60,580 nt of DNA from Acidobacteriota bacterium (lineage in GTDB: Bacteria; Acidobacteriota; Blastocatellia; Pyrinomonadales; Pyrinomonadaceae), in contig JAHBSG010000023.1 in the NCBI GenBank assembly GCA_019639235.1, positions 1-60,580 on the forward strand. Direction: 5' to 3'. The position numbers and the translations under genes were made by a program. Below are positions 17,064 to 25,817 of the stretch, one piece after another (the stretch's first letter is position 1; each line of letters begins with the position of its first letter). The notes below the pieces were generated by a model. It was given only the letters and a program-made list of their open reading frames with translations, did no database searches and was not told where the DNA came from.

Positions 17064-17369
17064 ATGATGGGAGGCAGAAGCTGGGTCGAGTGGATCGAGG
17101 AATATGCCGAGGGGCATCAGCATCCGGTAAATCGGCTGACGCACAGCTTTGGGATACCGATGATCGCCATTTCGATCCTGATGGTGCCGGTATGTTTCTT
17201 TGTCGCCGGGCTTTGGAAATTCGCACTCGGGCTTTTTATCCTCGGCTGGGTGCTGCAGTTCGTCGGGCATTATTTTGAGGGCAAGCCGCCGGAGTTTTTC
17301 AAGGACTGGCGTTTTCTATTCGTCGGGCTGCGGTGGTGGTTCAAGAAGGTCGTCGGAATTAAGGGCTAA
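17064..17369 (+). CDS. DUF962/Mpo1-like membrane protein
   Basis: A 101-residue protein of the YGL010w/Mpo1-like (DUF962) family: WIEEYAEGHQHPVNRLTHSF at the N-terminus and LQFVGHYFEGKPPEFFKDWR later, with His residues HxxxNxxxH and GHxxE that are iron ligands in yeast Mpo1, a 2-hydroxy fatty acid dioxygenase. Two hydrophobic helices lie between. ATG 17064 has GGAGG nine bases upstream. A similar lipid role is possible but unproven in bacteria. Confidence 0.88.
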   Translation: MMGGRSWVEWIEEYAEGHQHPVNRLTHSFGIPMIAISILMVPVCFFVAGLWKFALGLFILGWVLQFVGHYFEGKPPEFFKDWRFLFVGLRWWFKKVVGIKG

Positions 17370-17398
17370 GTGATAAGTTTTAGGTGATAGGTTTTGGT

Positions 17399-17431
17399 GC
17401 TGTCGGCTTGGGGGCCGGCAGCTATTTTTTT
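17399..17431 (+). terminator. Rho-independent terminator ending two bases before the sugar kinase ATG
   Basis: GCTGTCGGC (17399-17407) pairs with GCCGGCAGC (17414-17422) with one wobble, followed by TATTTTTTT. It terminates the folA-DUF962 transcript. Its T tract ends at 17431 and the next start codon is at 17434, so there is no room for a ribosome-binding site. Confidence 0.85.
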
Positions 17432-17433
17432 GG

Positions 17434-18888
17434 ATGGGAAAGGAACTCATTCTAGGCCTTGACGTCGGCTCGTCGAGCGTTCGCGGAGCGCTGTTTGACG
17501 GCCGCGGGCGGATGCTAAAGCGGACGTTCGTTAAAGAGGAGCGGCGGCTTGCGGCGACGCGCGAGGGCGGTGCGGAGCTTGATGCGAACACAGCGTTTCG
17601 GCAGGTCGTGGGCGTTATCGATGGTGTGCTTGAGCGGGCACCCGCGGGCGAGATAATGCACGTCGCGGCGTGCACATTTTGGCACAGCCTGATGGGGCTT
17701 GATGCGGGCGGCAAGCCGACGACGCCGGTGTTCGGCTGGGCCGATAACCGCAGCCGCGGGCGCGTCGCCAAGCTCCGGCGGCAGCTTGACGAGGCGGTCG
17801 TCCACCAACGAACAGGTGCACATTTTCACTCGAGCTTTTGGCCGGCAAAGCTGCTGTGGCTCAGGGCCGAGCACAAAGACATTTGGCGGCGGACGGCCCG
17901 CTGGTGCTCGCTCGGCGACCATCTGCAACTGCATTTCACGGGCGAGGCGGCGAGCGATATCTCGATCGCCTCGGGCACGGGAATATTCGACCTGCGACGG
18001 GGAATCTGGGATGCGGAACTTGCGGGTTTTCTGAAACTGAAGCCTGCGATGCTGCCGCCGATCGCTGCGGGCGGAGCGGCGTTTCCGCTTCTGCCAAAAT
18101 GGCGAAAGCGTTGGCCGCGGCTGGCCGATGCAAAGTGGCTTCCGGCGTTAGCGGATGGTGTGGCGAACAGTGTCGGCTCGGGATGTGCAACTCCGGGCCG
18201 AGCCGCACTGATGCTCGGGACGAGCGGTGCCGTCAGGGCCGTAATGGACAAACCGCCGGCAAGGATACCCGACGGCCTTTGGTGCTATCGCGTTGACGCG
18301 AGGCGTTTCATTCTCGGCGGAGCGTTGTCAGATGGCGGCGGGCTTTATGACCGGCTGATGCAGATCCTGCGGGTCGATATCTCCGACGCGGCGATCGGTA
18401 AAGAAATGGCGAAACGTGGTGCGGACTCGCATGGCCTGACATTCATGCCGTTCCTCGCCGGCGAACGGAGCACGGGCTACGATGAATTTCGCACGGGTGA
18501 GATCCGCGGGTTGACAATGGCGACGGACGCCATCGATATCCTGCAGGCGGCGATGGAATCGGTCGCGTTTCGGTTGGCGGAGATCCTTGACCGCATCGAA
18601 CGTGTTTGTCCGGTCCGCGAGACCGTAGCTTCGGGCGGAGCGATGACCGCCTCACCCGTCTGGCCGCAGATGATCGCCGACGTTCTCGGCCGCGATATCG
18701 AGGTAAATTCCGAGCCCGAAGCCTCATTGCGCGGAGCGGTTTTGCTTGCACTTGAGAAGACTGGCAAAATAGAGACTTTCAACCAAGCCGATATCAAAGT
18801 AAAGAAAATCGTGTATCACGAGCGGTGCTGGAAGATCTACGAAAAGGCCCGCCAACGGCATCTTGTGAAATACGAAAATTTACGCTGA
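17434..18888 (+). CDS. FGGY family carbohydrate kinase (gluconokinase-like)
   Basis: A 484-residue FGGY kinase, phosphorylating a sugar or sugar acid with ATP. LGLDVGSSSVRGALFD is the first phosphate motif, then TFWHSLMGLD and FGWADNRSRG. The C-terminal domain has LMLGTSGAVRAVMD, PFLAGERSTGY and ETVASGGAMTASPVWPQMIA. The pattern resembles bacterial gluconate kinases more than xylulokinases, but the substrate is not certain. The conserved motif begins at residue 5, so ATG 17434 must be near the true start although it directly follows a terminator. Transketolase 0.8 kb downstream would fit a pentose-phosphate context. Confidence 0.9.
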   Translation: MGKELILGLDVGSSSVRGALFDGRGRMLKRTFVKEERRLAATREGGAELDANTAFRQVVGVIDGVLERAPAGEIMHVAACTFWHSLMGLDAGGKPTTPVFGWADNRSRGRVAKLRRQLDEAVVHQRTGAHFHSSFWPAKLLWLRAEHKDIWRRTARWCSLGDHLQLHFTGEAASDISIASGTGIFDLRRGIWDAELAGFLKLKPAMLPPIAAGGAAFPLLPKWRKRWPRLADAKWLPALADGVANSVGSGCATPGRAALMLGTSGAVRAVMDKPPARIPDGLWCYRVDARRFILGGALSDGGGLYDRLMQILRVDISDAAIGKEMAKRGADSHGLTFMPFLAGERSTGYDEFRTGEIRGLTMATDAIDILQAAMESVAFRLAEILDRIERVCPVRETVASGGAMTASPVWPQMIADVLGRDIEVNSEPEASLRGAVLLALEKTGKIETFNQADIKVKKIVYHERCWKIYEKARQRHLVKYENLR

Positions 18889-18904
18889 AGGCTTGTTAGC
18901 CGGG

Positions 18905-19627
18905 ATGCATCTAAGGATTCTCACAAGCTTTCTGGTTTTAGCGACGTTCCCTGTTTTTGGGCAGAACGTAGAGGAAAAATGCGACGAGATCGAATTGATC
19001 GCGCCAGAGCGTTCCTTTCCTTGGAATCAGGTAAGCATCAAGGCCGTAGTGTCAAAAGCTCCCGTCAAAGGTGATTGGTTGATCGTTAAAGAAAATTTTC
19101 AAACCAAGGCGACCAAGATCGAGAAGATCAGAAACACGGAATCCGTTGATCTAATCGCCTGGCAGTCGAATGATTCGGGTTCGATCACCGCGATAATCAC
19201 TGTCCCGCCAACCAAGCAATGCCGGGCGGAAAGGTACGCAACGGCAACAGTTGTATTAACGGAAAACCCGGGAACGCCATTAATCCTGGACGAATTTGGA
19301 ATAATTAATGAGCGAGATCAGAAGGCTCGCCTGGACCTTGTGGCAGACTTTATGGAAAAGTCTCCGAAAGACGAACTCCTTATTTTCATGAGCTTTCGCA
19401 GGTCAGATGTGTCGGCAAAAAGGATGAGAACGATCCGTAGCTTTGTCGAACACTTGTCAGAACTCCGTAAGCTTCCAAAAGATCGAATCACATTTTTGAT
19501 CGAGGAAGCCGAAACCTTTTCCGTTAGGTTCCAACCCTTCCCGCAAAATCTGGCATCGGTTTACACCTCAACGCATCTGGAGATAAAGGCAGAGAGACTA
19601 GACGAATACGAACGACTTTTTAAGTAG
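18905..19627 (+). CDS. Secreted protein with a possible OmpA-like C-terminal region
   Basis: A 240-residue protein. ATG 18905 opens a signal peptide (MHLRILTSFLVLATFPVFGQ); a TTG four codons upstream is less likely. The middle is beta-rich. The C-terminal third (LILDEFGIINERDQKARLDL, then VADFMEKSPKDELLIFMSF and RTIRSFVEHL) resembles a degenerate OmpA-like peptidoglycan-binding fold common in acidobacterial secreted proteins. That similarity is from memory and weak. AT-richer than its neighbours. Confidence 0.65.
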   Translation: MHLRILTSFLVLATFPVFGQNVEEKCDEIELIAPERSFPWNQVSIKAVVSKAPVKGDWLIVKENFQTKATKIEKIRNTESVDLIAWQSNDSGSITAIITVPPTKQCRAERYATATVVLTENPGTPLILDEFGIINERDQKARLDLVADFMEKSPKDELLIFMSFRRSDVSAKRMRTIRSFVEHLSELRKLPKDRITFLIEEAETFSVRFQPFPQNLASVYTSTHLEIKAERLDEYERLFK

Positions 19628-19647
19628 CAGGTTAATCAAATCAACCA

Positions 19648-21681
19648 ATGGCAACAGCAACGAAAAAGACCGGCAAGACCGACATCGACACACTTTGCAT
19701 CAACACCATCCGGACGCTTTCCCTTGATGCGATCCAGAGGGCCAACTCGGGGCATCCGGGTTTGCCGCTCGGGATGGCACCGGCGGCGTATGTGCTCTGG
19801 ACCAAGTTCTTGCGGCACAACCCGAAGAACCCGAAATGGTTTGGCCGCGACCGCTTTCTGCTCTCGGCGGGTCATGGGTCGATGCTGATCTATTCGCTGC
19901 TGCACCTGACCGGCTACGACCTCGGGCTCGACGAGATAAAGAATTTTCGCCAGCTCCATTCGCGGACGCCGGGCCACCCGGAGAACATTTTGACGCCCGG
20001 AGTCGAGATAACGACCGGCCCGCTCGGCCAGGGCTTTGCCAATGGCGTCGGGATGGCGATGGCACAGGCGCACCTGGCGTCGCGGTTCAACAAACCCGGC
20101 CATCGGCTGATAGACGGCTACATTTACGGCATCGTCTCGGACGGCGACCTGATGGAGGGCATCAGCTACGAGGCTGCCTCGATGGCGGGCCACCTGAAGC
20201 TCGGCAGCCTGATCTATCTCTACGACGACAACCGCATCACCATTGACGGTTCGACCGACCTTGCGTTCTCGGAAGATGTGACAAAGCGGTTCGAGTCGTG
20301 CGGCTGGGCGGTTTCTACGGTCGAGGACGGCAATGACCTGAAGGCGATCGAGTCAGCGATAAAGGCGGCGCAAAAGATAAAGGACCGGCCGAAGCTGATC
20401 CGCGTAAAGACCATCATCGGCTACGGGATGCCGAAGCAGGGCACCTCAAAAGCGCACTCCGATGCGCCGGGCACCGACGCCGTAAAGGAGACGAAGCGGA
20501 ACCTCGGCTGGCCGGAGAACAAGTCGTTTTTTATCCCAAAGGAAGCCTTGTCGCAATTCCGCTCGGCGGTGAAGACGGGCGCGAAGCTCGAGAAGGACTG
20601 GAACGCGGCTTTCAAGAAATACGAAAAGGCGCATCCGGCGCTCGCGGCCGAGCTTTCGGGCCGGATCGCGGGCCGGCTGCCGGAAGGCTGGGAAGCGGCT
20701 CTGCCTAGCTTTGACGGCACCGACGCCAAGGCGACGCGTGCCTACAGCGGCGAGGTGATCAACGCGATCGCCGGGACGATTCCAGCGATGATCGGTGGCT
20801 CGGCCGACCTTTCGCCCTCGAACAACACGGTCATCAAGGGCACGGCGGACTTTCAGTCGGGCTCGTACCAGAACCGCAACATCCACTATGGCGTTCGCGA
20901 GCACGCGATGGGCTCGACGATGAACGGCATGGCGCTCTTCGGCGGGGTGATCGCATTTGGCGGGACGTTCCAGACCTTCTCGGACTATATGCGGCCGGCG
21001 ATCCGGCTTGCGGCACTCTCGCACATACAGGTCATTTACGTTTTTACGCACGATTCGATCGGGCTCGGCGAGGACGGCCCGACGCATCAATCTGTCGAGC
21101 ACCTGGCGGCGCTCAGGGCGATACCGAACCTTGCGCTTATTCGCCCCTGCGACGCACATGAGACGCGCGAGGCGTGGCGTGCGGCCCTAAAACGGACAAA
21201 CGCACCGACGGCCTTTGCGTTTTCGCGGCAGAAGGTCGCCTTGATCGACCGCAAGAAATTCGCGAAGGCCGACGGCCTGCACAAGGGCGGCTACATCCTC
21301 GCCGAGGCCGCCGACAAGGCCGGTAAAAAGGCCGAGCCGAAACTGATCCTGATCGCGACCGGTTCCGAGGTCGGGCTCGCGATGGAAGCCCGCGAAAAGC
21401 TCAATGCCGCCGGAACTCCGACGCGGGTCGTTTCGATGCCCTGTTGGGAATTTTTTGACGAGCAATCGGCGAAGTACAAAGAGACGGTGCTTCCGGCGAA
21501 GGTCAAGGCACGGCTCGCCATCGAGGCAGGCGTTTCGATGGGTTGGGCCAAGTACGTCGGCGACGCCGGAGACACGCTCTGCGTGGACAAATTCGGCACC
21601 TCAGCCCCGGCTGAAGACGTCTTCCGCGACTACGGCTTCACGGTCGAGAACGTGATAAAGCTGGCGAAGAAGTTGATCTAA
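19648..21681 (+). CDS. tkt: Transketolase
   Basis: A 677-residue thiamine-diphosphate enzyme of the non-oxidative pentose phosphate pathway. It has [58 protein letters not shown] (TPP and metal), [40 protein letters not shown] and a C-terminal domain ending [14 protein letters not shown]. Length and domain order are normal. Its last 63 bases are duplicated at 22346-22408, beyond a toxin-antitoxin module. Confidence 0.97.
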   Translation: MATATKKTGKTDIDTLCINTIRTLSLDAIQRANSGHPGLPLGMAPAAYVLWTKFLRHNPKNPKWFGRDRFLLSAGHGSMLIYSLLHLTGYDLGLDEIKNFRQLHSRTPGHPENILTPGVEITTGPLGQGFANGVGMAMAQAHLASRFNKPGHRLIDGYIYGIVSDGDLMEGISYEAASMAGHLKLGSLIYLYDDNRITIDGSTDLAFSEDVTKRFESCGWAVSTVEDGNDLKAIESAIKAAQKIKDRPKLIRVKTIIGYGMPKQGTSKAHSDAPGTDAVKETKRNLGWPENKSFFIPKEALSQFRSAVKTGAKLEKDWNAAFKKYEKAHPALAAELSGRIAGRLPEGWEAALPSFDGTDAKATRAYSGEVINAIAGTIPAMIGGSADLSPSNNTVIKGTADFQSGSYQNRNIHYGVREHAMGSTMNGMALFGGVIAFGGTFQTFSDYMRPAIRLAALSHIQVIYVFTHDSIGLGEDGPTHQSVEHLAALRAIPNLALIRPCDAHETREAWRAALKRTNAPTAFAFSRQKVALIDRKKFAKADGLHKGGYILAEAADKAGKKAEPKLILIATGSEVGLAMEAREKLNAAGTPTRVVSMPCWEFFDEQSAKYKETVLPAKVKARLAIEAGVSMGWAKYVGDAGDTLCVDKFGTSAPAEDVFRDYGFTVENVIKLAKKLI

Positions 21682-21761
21682 TTGGCGGGAAATTGGGCAA
21701 GGGCCTGATCGAGATCAAGTAAGCGCTCTGCTTTTTTCTGCGCATATTTGGGTCTCCGCGT

Positions 21762-21767
21762 TATAAT
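21762..21767 (+). promoter_or_regulatory. Candidate -10 box of the addiction module
   Basis: A perfect TATAAT nine bases upstream of the ATG at 21777 with no Shine-Dalgarno between them, again suggesting a leaderless message. Confidence 0.5.
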
Positions 21768-21776
21768 CGCAGTAGT

Positions 21777-22001
21777 ATGACCGTGCAGACAATTCCACCT
21801 GTAACAGAAATGACGACCGCCGAGCTCGACGAACTGATCGAGGCGCTCCAAGAGGTGAGATTTATTCGCAGCGAACGCGAGGCTCCCCCCGAATGGCATG
21901 GCGAGGTACTTCGGCAACGCGAAGAGGCGCTGAAGAACGGAACAGATCGGTTCATTTCCCTTGACGACGTAGAAAAGCGGCTTCGCGAACGAGTTCGATG
22001 A
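21777..22001 (+). CDS. Addiction module component (TIGR02574-type antitoxin)
   Basis: A 74-residue protein with the family pattern: MTTAELDELIEALQEVR, then WHGEVLRQREEALKNG and a C-terminal SLDDVEKRLRERVR. These short proteins are antitoxins of ParE-like toxins. The following toxin gene overlaps it by four bases. The pair lies directly behind tkt. Confidence 0.88.
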   Translation: MTVQTIPPVTEMTTAELDELIEALQEVRFIRSEREAPPEWHGEVLRQREEALKNGTDRFISLDDVEKRLRERVR

Positions 22002-22294
22002 GAACCATAGAGTTTACTGAATCTGCGTTCAGCGATATCGACACTGGTTATTGGTTCTACGAAGAACAAAGAGAGGGTCTTGGGACTTACTTCGAGTCTT
22101 CGATAATGGCGGACATCCGGGCTCTACAAATTCACGCGGGCGTACATCAAATTAATTTCGGCAAGTACTTCAGGAAGGTGGCTCGGCGTTTTCCGTGGTC
22201 CGTATATTATCAGATGGATAGAGATGTGATCCGCATCTATGCGGTCATCGACGATCGCCGCGATCCGAGCTGGATCAGTGATCAGCTCAACTGA
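21998..22294 (+). CDS. ParE/RelE-like toxin
   Basis: A 98-residue toxin of the ParE/RelE superfamily: FTESAFSDIDTGYWFYEEQR at the N-terminus, YFRKVARRFPWSVYYQMDRD and VIRIYAVIDDRRDPSWI at the C-terminus. ATG overlaps the antitoxin stop. ParE-type members poison gyrase and RelE-type cut mRNA; which applies cannot be decided. The module is bounded on both sides by copies of the tkt 3' end. Confidence 0.88.
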   Translation: MRTIEFTESAFSDIDTGYWFYEEQREGLGTYFESSIMADIRALQIHAGVHQINFGKYFRKVARRFPWSVYYQMDRDVIRIYAVIDDRRDPSWISDQLN

Positions 22295-22345
22295 TCGTCG
22301 TCACCGGCGCCAGATTGTTTCCGGTGATCGACTCCATAGTAGGAT

Positions 22346-22408
22346 GTGTTCAAGGACTACTGCTTCACGGTCGAGAATGTGATAAAGCTGGCGAAGAAGT
22401 TGCTCTAA
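22346..22408 (+). pseudogene. Duplicated 3' end of tkt
   Basis: 63 bases reading [20 protein letters not shown] plus stop, against [20 protein letters not shown] plus stop at the true tkt end (21619-21681). There are seven differences by eye, about 89% identity. It marks the far side of the insertion that carries the ParE-like module. Confidence 0.88.
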
Positions 22409-22431
22409 CGTGCAGCAAAATTTGCTTGAAA

Positions 22432-22463
22432 TTACACATGGTAATGTGTAATCATTTACACAT
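22432..22463 (+). promoter_or_regulatory. VapB operator overlapping the vapB start codon
   Basis: TTACACAT (22432-22439), GGTA, ATGTGTAA (22444-22451) is a perfect 8-bp inverted repeat. A third half-site TTACACAT lies at 22456-22463, covering the ATG. This layout fits autoregulation by the VapBC complex. Confidence 0.65.
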
Positions 22464-22662
22464 GGCTACAAATCTCGCAATTGATGATACGCTCCTGGAA
22501 CGTGCTCTTAAGGCAGGCGGACATCGGACCAAGAAGGCCACGGTCAACGAGGCGTTGGAAGAGTATATACAACGGCGCAAGCAATCCAAGGTCGTACGGC
22601 TATTTGGCAAGATCGACCTTGATAAAGACTACGATTACAAGGAACAACGACGGCGGGTATGA
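22462..22662 (+). CDS. VapB-like antitoxin
   Basis: A 66-residue protein: MATNLAIDDTLLERALKAGG, TKKATVNEALEEYIQRRKQS, then a C-terminal tail IDLDKDYDYKEQRRRV expected to block the PIN active site. It is typical of type II VapB (DUF2191-like, ribbon-helix-helix). ATG 22462 is within the operator. It overlaps the toxin gene by four bases. Confidence 0.88.
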   Translation: MATNLAIDDTLLERALKAGGHRTKKATVNEALEEYIQRRKQSKVVRLFGKIDLDKDYDYKEQRRRV

Positions 22663-23066
22663 ACGTTCTTGTTGATACTTCGGTCTGGTCGCTTGCTTTT
22701 CGCCGAGCAGGCGAGATCGAACATCCCGCCGCTTTGACTCTCAAAAGCCTGATCATGGATGGCCGGGCTGCCATGATCGGGCCGATCCGACAAGAGATCT
22801 TATCCGGCGTAAAGGTGCACAAGCAGTTCGTGTCTTTGCGTAACGGCTTGAGAGCGTTCCCCGATATTGCCCTTAACACGGAAGACTACGAGGAGGCGTC
22901 CCGATCTTTCAACCTGTGCCGATCAAAGGGCATTCAAGGGTCGAACACGGATTTTTTGATCTGTGCAGTTGCCGCACGACGTGAAATGCCGATACTTACG
23001 ACCGACAAGGATTTCTATCAATTCGCTAAACTTCTGCCTATCGATATTTACGATAGGTTCGATTGA
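22659..23066 (+). CDS. VapC toxin (PIN domain ribonuclease)
   Basis: A 135-residue PIN-domain protein. Acidic active-site positions are visible: D6 in VLVDTSVW, E in IRQEILSG near residue 46, D in GSNTDFLICAVA near 103 and D in ILTTDKDFYQFA near 117. VapC toxins cleave tRNA or rRNA. Together with the upstream VapB and operator it forms a complete module, the second in tandem after tkt. Confidence 0.92.
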   Translation: MNVLVDTSVWSLAFRRAGEIEHPAALTLKSLIMDGRAAMIGPIRQEILSGVKVHKQFVSLRNGLRAFPDIALNTEDYEEASRSFNLCRSKGIQGSNTDFLICAVAARREMPILTTDKDFYQFAKLLPIDIYDRFD

Positions 23067-23117
23067 ATGCGGTCGAACCTTTTTAAGCCGCTCATCGATC
23101 CTCACATCAGATCAAGC

Positions 23118-24641
23118 ATGAGACTGCGATTTACAACAACCCTTACATTCAATCTGCTTTTTCTCCCGATACTGGCTTTCTCGCAGACGGCTGACCAGCT
23201 TGCGCGGGCGAAGGTGCTTTTTGATCAGGGGTTGGCGAACTATGAGCGGAAGCAATACGATGCGGCGATCGCGAATTACACGGAGTATCTGAAGATCCGG
23301 CCGAACGAACCGGCAGCGTGGTTCAACCGAGGTTTGGCTCGTTACTACAAAACGCTGGCGAGCCCTAATGAAGCGGGCTATCGGCAAGCAGCGGCAGACG
23401 TTTCGCAGGCGATCAAGCTTGATGCACGGCAGGCGAGCTACTGGCACACACGCGGCGGGATCTATTCACAACTGATGGCCGTCGATTTCGTGCCCTCGCG
23501 GGATAAGGCCATCGCGGACTTTACGCATGCCATCCGGCTCGATCCGAAATATGCCGCCGCATATCGCGAACGCGGCGTAGTTTATGAACGCGTTAACCGA
23601 ATGCGCGAGGCCCTATCTGACCTGAACACCGCGATCAGGCTCGATCCGCAGAATGCCGTCGCCCATTACACCCGGGCGAAGGTATACGGAGCGCAAAAGA
23701 ACTACGCCGCGGCCCGCCGCGATGCCGAGACGGCGATCCGGCTTTTTCCCAATTATGAAGTCGCGAAGATCTACCTCGATTACATAAACAACGAGGAGCG
23801 AAAGGCGACCGCCGTTGCTCAAAAGCCGCAGCCGACGCGGCCCGCACCCGTTCGCCCGCGGCCGACCCCGGCAGCGACGCGTCCGCCTGCCGCTACGGCA
23901 AAGCTGCCCGCGGAGGCGACAAATGCCACCGAGGCGTTTCAGCTTGCGAGCGCCGCCGAAGCGGCTCGCAACCACCGGCAAACGGTCGCCCACGCGACCC
24001 GTGTTCTCGACCTGCTCCCGATGGCCGGGCCGACCCAGCCGCGCGATGACCTGATGATCAGCGTGCTTATGGGTGCGCTAGAGATGCGGGCACGAGCATA
24101 TTCCGCTCTCGGCGACCATGCGAGGTCAGATGCCGATTACGAACAGGCCGCAAAGACATCGATGGACACAACGGTCCGATACATGAAGGCCTCAAACGAC
24201 GCACTTGAACGGGCCGGCTCGCCCGCAGCAGGGCTTTTCAGGTCGGTAACACAGTCGAGCAACGCCGTCATCTACTGCACATCGGGGCTCGATACGGCAA
24301 AGGAATGGGTCGCGGCAGTTGACCGGACAAGGCCGAACGGCAGGAGCGATTCGCTCAAGGCGGTGATCAATATGGCGGGCGTCCGCGAGCTTTGCGTGCA
24401 GGCGCACATCATGCATGCCGGCGGCACGGCGACGCTTTCCGCGGTGAATACGAATGACCGGCAGAAGAAGTATGCGGAATCGCTTGCGATACTGCAGAAG
24501 GCCATCGCGATGATGCCGAATTACGTCGCGATCTATCGGGAACGGGCGAAGATCCATCGCCGCTTCGGCCGCGCGGACCTCGCCGCCGCGGATGAACAAA
24601 AGGTCCGCGAACTTGAGGCGGCTAAGAACCGGCCGAACTAG
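23118..24641 (+). CDS. Secreted TPR-repeat protein
   Basis: A 507-residue exported protein. I start at ATG 23118, which opens a signal peptide (MRLRFTTTLTFNLLFLPILA, FSQ cleavage). Five or more TPR units follow: VLFDQGLANYERKQYDAAIA, ADVSQAIKLDARQASYWHTR, ADFTHAIRLDPKYAAAYRER, SDLNTAIRLDPQNAVAHYTR. A Pro/Ala-rich linker (about residues 240-275) leads to a second helical region ending in a further TPR pair. It is likely a periplasmic scaffold. The last 20 bases overlap the convergent DUF1810 gene. Confidence 0.9.
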   Translation: MRLRFTTTLTFNLLFLPILAFSQTADQLARAKVLFDQGLANYERKQYDAAIANYTEYLKIRPNEPAAWFNRGLARYYKTLASPNEAGYRQAAADVSQAIKLDARQASYWHTRGGIYSQLMAVDFVPSRDKAIADFTHAIRLDPKYAAAYRERGVVYERVNRMREALSDLNTAIRLDPQNAVAHYTRAKVYGAQKNYAAARRDAETAIRLFPNYEVAKIYLDYINNEERKATAVAQKPQPTRPAPVRPRPTPAATRPPAATAKLPAEATNATEAFQLASAAEAARNHRQTVAHATRVLDLLPMAGPTQPRDDLMISVLMGALEMRARAYSALGDHARSDADYEQAAKTSMDTTVRYMKASNDALERAGSPAAGLFRSVTQSSNAVIYCTSGLDTAKEWVAAVDRTRPNGRSDSLKAVINMAGVRELCVQAHIMHAGGTATLSAVNTNDRQKKYAESLAILQKAIAMMPNYVAIYRERAKIHRRFGRADLAAADEQKVRELEAAKNRPN

Positions 24642-25068
24642 CCGCAAGCAACGCGAGCGTTATCTCATCCGGCGCGCCGTCGAAAAAGGCATCAAGGACC
24701 TGTTCGAAGACCGAACCCGGTTCGGCGACCTGGGCAAAAAGCGTCATCGAGGAGCGTAGCTTCATTGTGTCAATGCTGCCGAAGATCTCGTTTCCCGTCT
24801 TGTCGCGGTGAGCGAGGCAAGCCGCGGAGATCTCGCGAAGCCGCGGGCCGAGCACCCAATGGGTAAGGTATTCGCGGGCCTCGTCAAGCGAACCGATCGC
24901 GTACTTCCGAGCCATATCAGACTCCCCAAGTCCGGCAATCTGCGGAAAGATATACCACATCCAGTGAGTTATTTTTCGCCCGTTCTTTACCTCACCAAGC
25001 GCCTTTTCGTAGCTGCCGTGTTGGGCCGCGACAAAGCGTTGAAGGTTGAAGGGGTCATCGTCTTCCAT
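24622..25068 (-). CDS. DUF1810 family protein
   Basis: A 148-residue soluble protein of the DUF1810 family: DPFNLQRFVAAQHGSYEKAL, KITHWMWYIFPQIAGLGESD, EAREYLTHWVLGPRLREISA and KLRSSMTLFAQV. The family is widespread and its biochemical role is unknown. The 3' end overlaps the TPR gene, and the duplicated-domain secreted protein upstream ends two bases before its start, so the two minus-strand genes are probably one transcript. Confidence 0.9.
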   Translation of the reverse strand: MEDDDPFNLQRFVAAQHGSYEKALGEVKNGRKITHWMWYIFPQIAGLGESDMARKYAIGSLDEAREYLTHWVLGPRLREISAACLAHRDKTGNEIFGSIDTMKLRSSMTLFAQVAEPGSVFEQVLDAFFDGAPDEITLALLAASSAGS

Positions 25069-25069
25069 A

Positions 25070-25717
25070 TCATTTACTGCCGCACGCTTTCTCTTTCCAG
25101 CTTTCGATCTTTAGGTTCGAGTATTGGTCCATCGAGATCACGGCCTGAACACTTGCCGCTTTTCCGTTAGTCTTGGTGGCCATACAGAGCCTGAAAATGC
25201 GTTCTCCGAGCTTCGGTTCGCGATCCTCGGCCTTGAGGATCCGGTCGAGTGCGATCTGCTTACGTGTTTCGCTGCTCCGCTCTTTTACGGCGAAATCGGC
25301 TGCAAAACGTGCACCGACGTCATCAGTGCTGATCGCCTTAAAGCCGTCACTGCCGGCGCTCGCACCACAGGTCGAATTCCTCCAATCCAAGAGCGTGAGG
25401 TTTGAGTACTGGTCCATCGAGACGGTCGCCTGCACTTTCGTTCCTTTTCCATTTACCTGTACTGCGAGACAAAGGCGGAAGTCGCGTGCCCCAAGCATCG
25501 GTTCACGGTCCTCGGCGGCGAGGATCTGCTCGAGAGCGATATCCTGCTTTCTTTTCGCTCCGCGTTCCTTCACGGCGAAGTCCGCGGCAAGGCGAACCCC
25601 GGCGTTCGAAATGTCCGTAGGCTTGAAATTGTCTGCCTGAGCGATGGCCACTCCGGCGAAGGCAAGAACGATCGCAACCGCCCCGATCGCTCTTTGAATG
25701 TGTCTGTTCATATTCAT
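25070..25717 (-). CDS. Secreted protein with two tandem copies of one domain
   Basis: A 215-residue protein. ATG 25717 is preceded by GAGGAG with good spacing and starts a signal peptide ending VAIAQA. The mature part is an internal duplication: AADFAVKERGAKRKQDIALE and ILAAEDREPMLGARDFRLCL, repeated as AADFAVKERSSETRKQIALD and ILKAEDREPKLGERIFRLCM. Each copy ends SMDQYSNL and a Trp/Cys. The pattern of helix plus beta strands is reminiscent of cystatin-like folds, but the QxVxG motif is not present and I do not assign a function. Confidence 0.75.
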   Translation of the reverse strand: MNMNRHIQRAIGAVAIVLAFAGVAIAQADNFKPTDISNAGVRLAADFAVKERGAKRKQDIALEQILAAEDREPMLGARDFRLCLAVQVNGKGTKVQATVSMDQYSNLTLLDWRNSTCGASAGSDGFKAISTDDVGARFAADFAVKERSSETRKQIALDRILKAEDREPKLGERIFRLCMATKTNGKAASVQAVISMDQYSNLKIESWKEKACGSK

Positions 25718-25817
25718 TATCTGGCTCCTCAAGGCGATGACTACAGCCTTTTTTCCCGGTCGTAAGAGAACCGATCCAGCGAAACCGTTGTCCACAATAT
25801 CCCGCAAACCGGCAAAT

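Noticed and set aside
22315..22461. N-terminal extension of VapB back to 22315
   Set aside because: It crosses the tkt 3' remnant and the operator; the family sequence begins at Met 22462.
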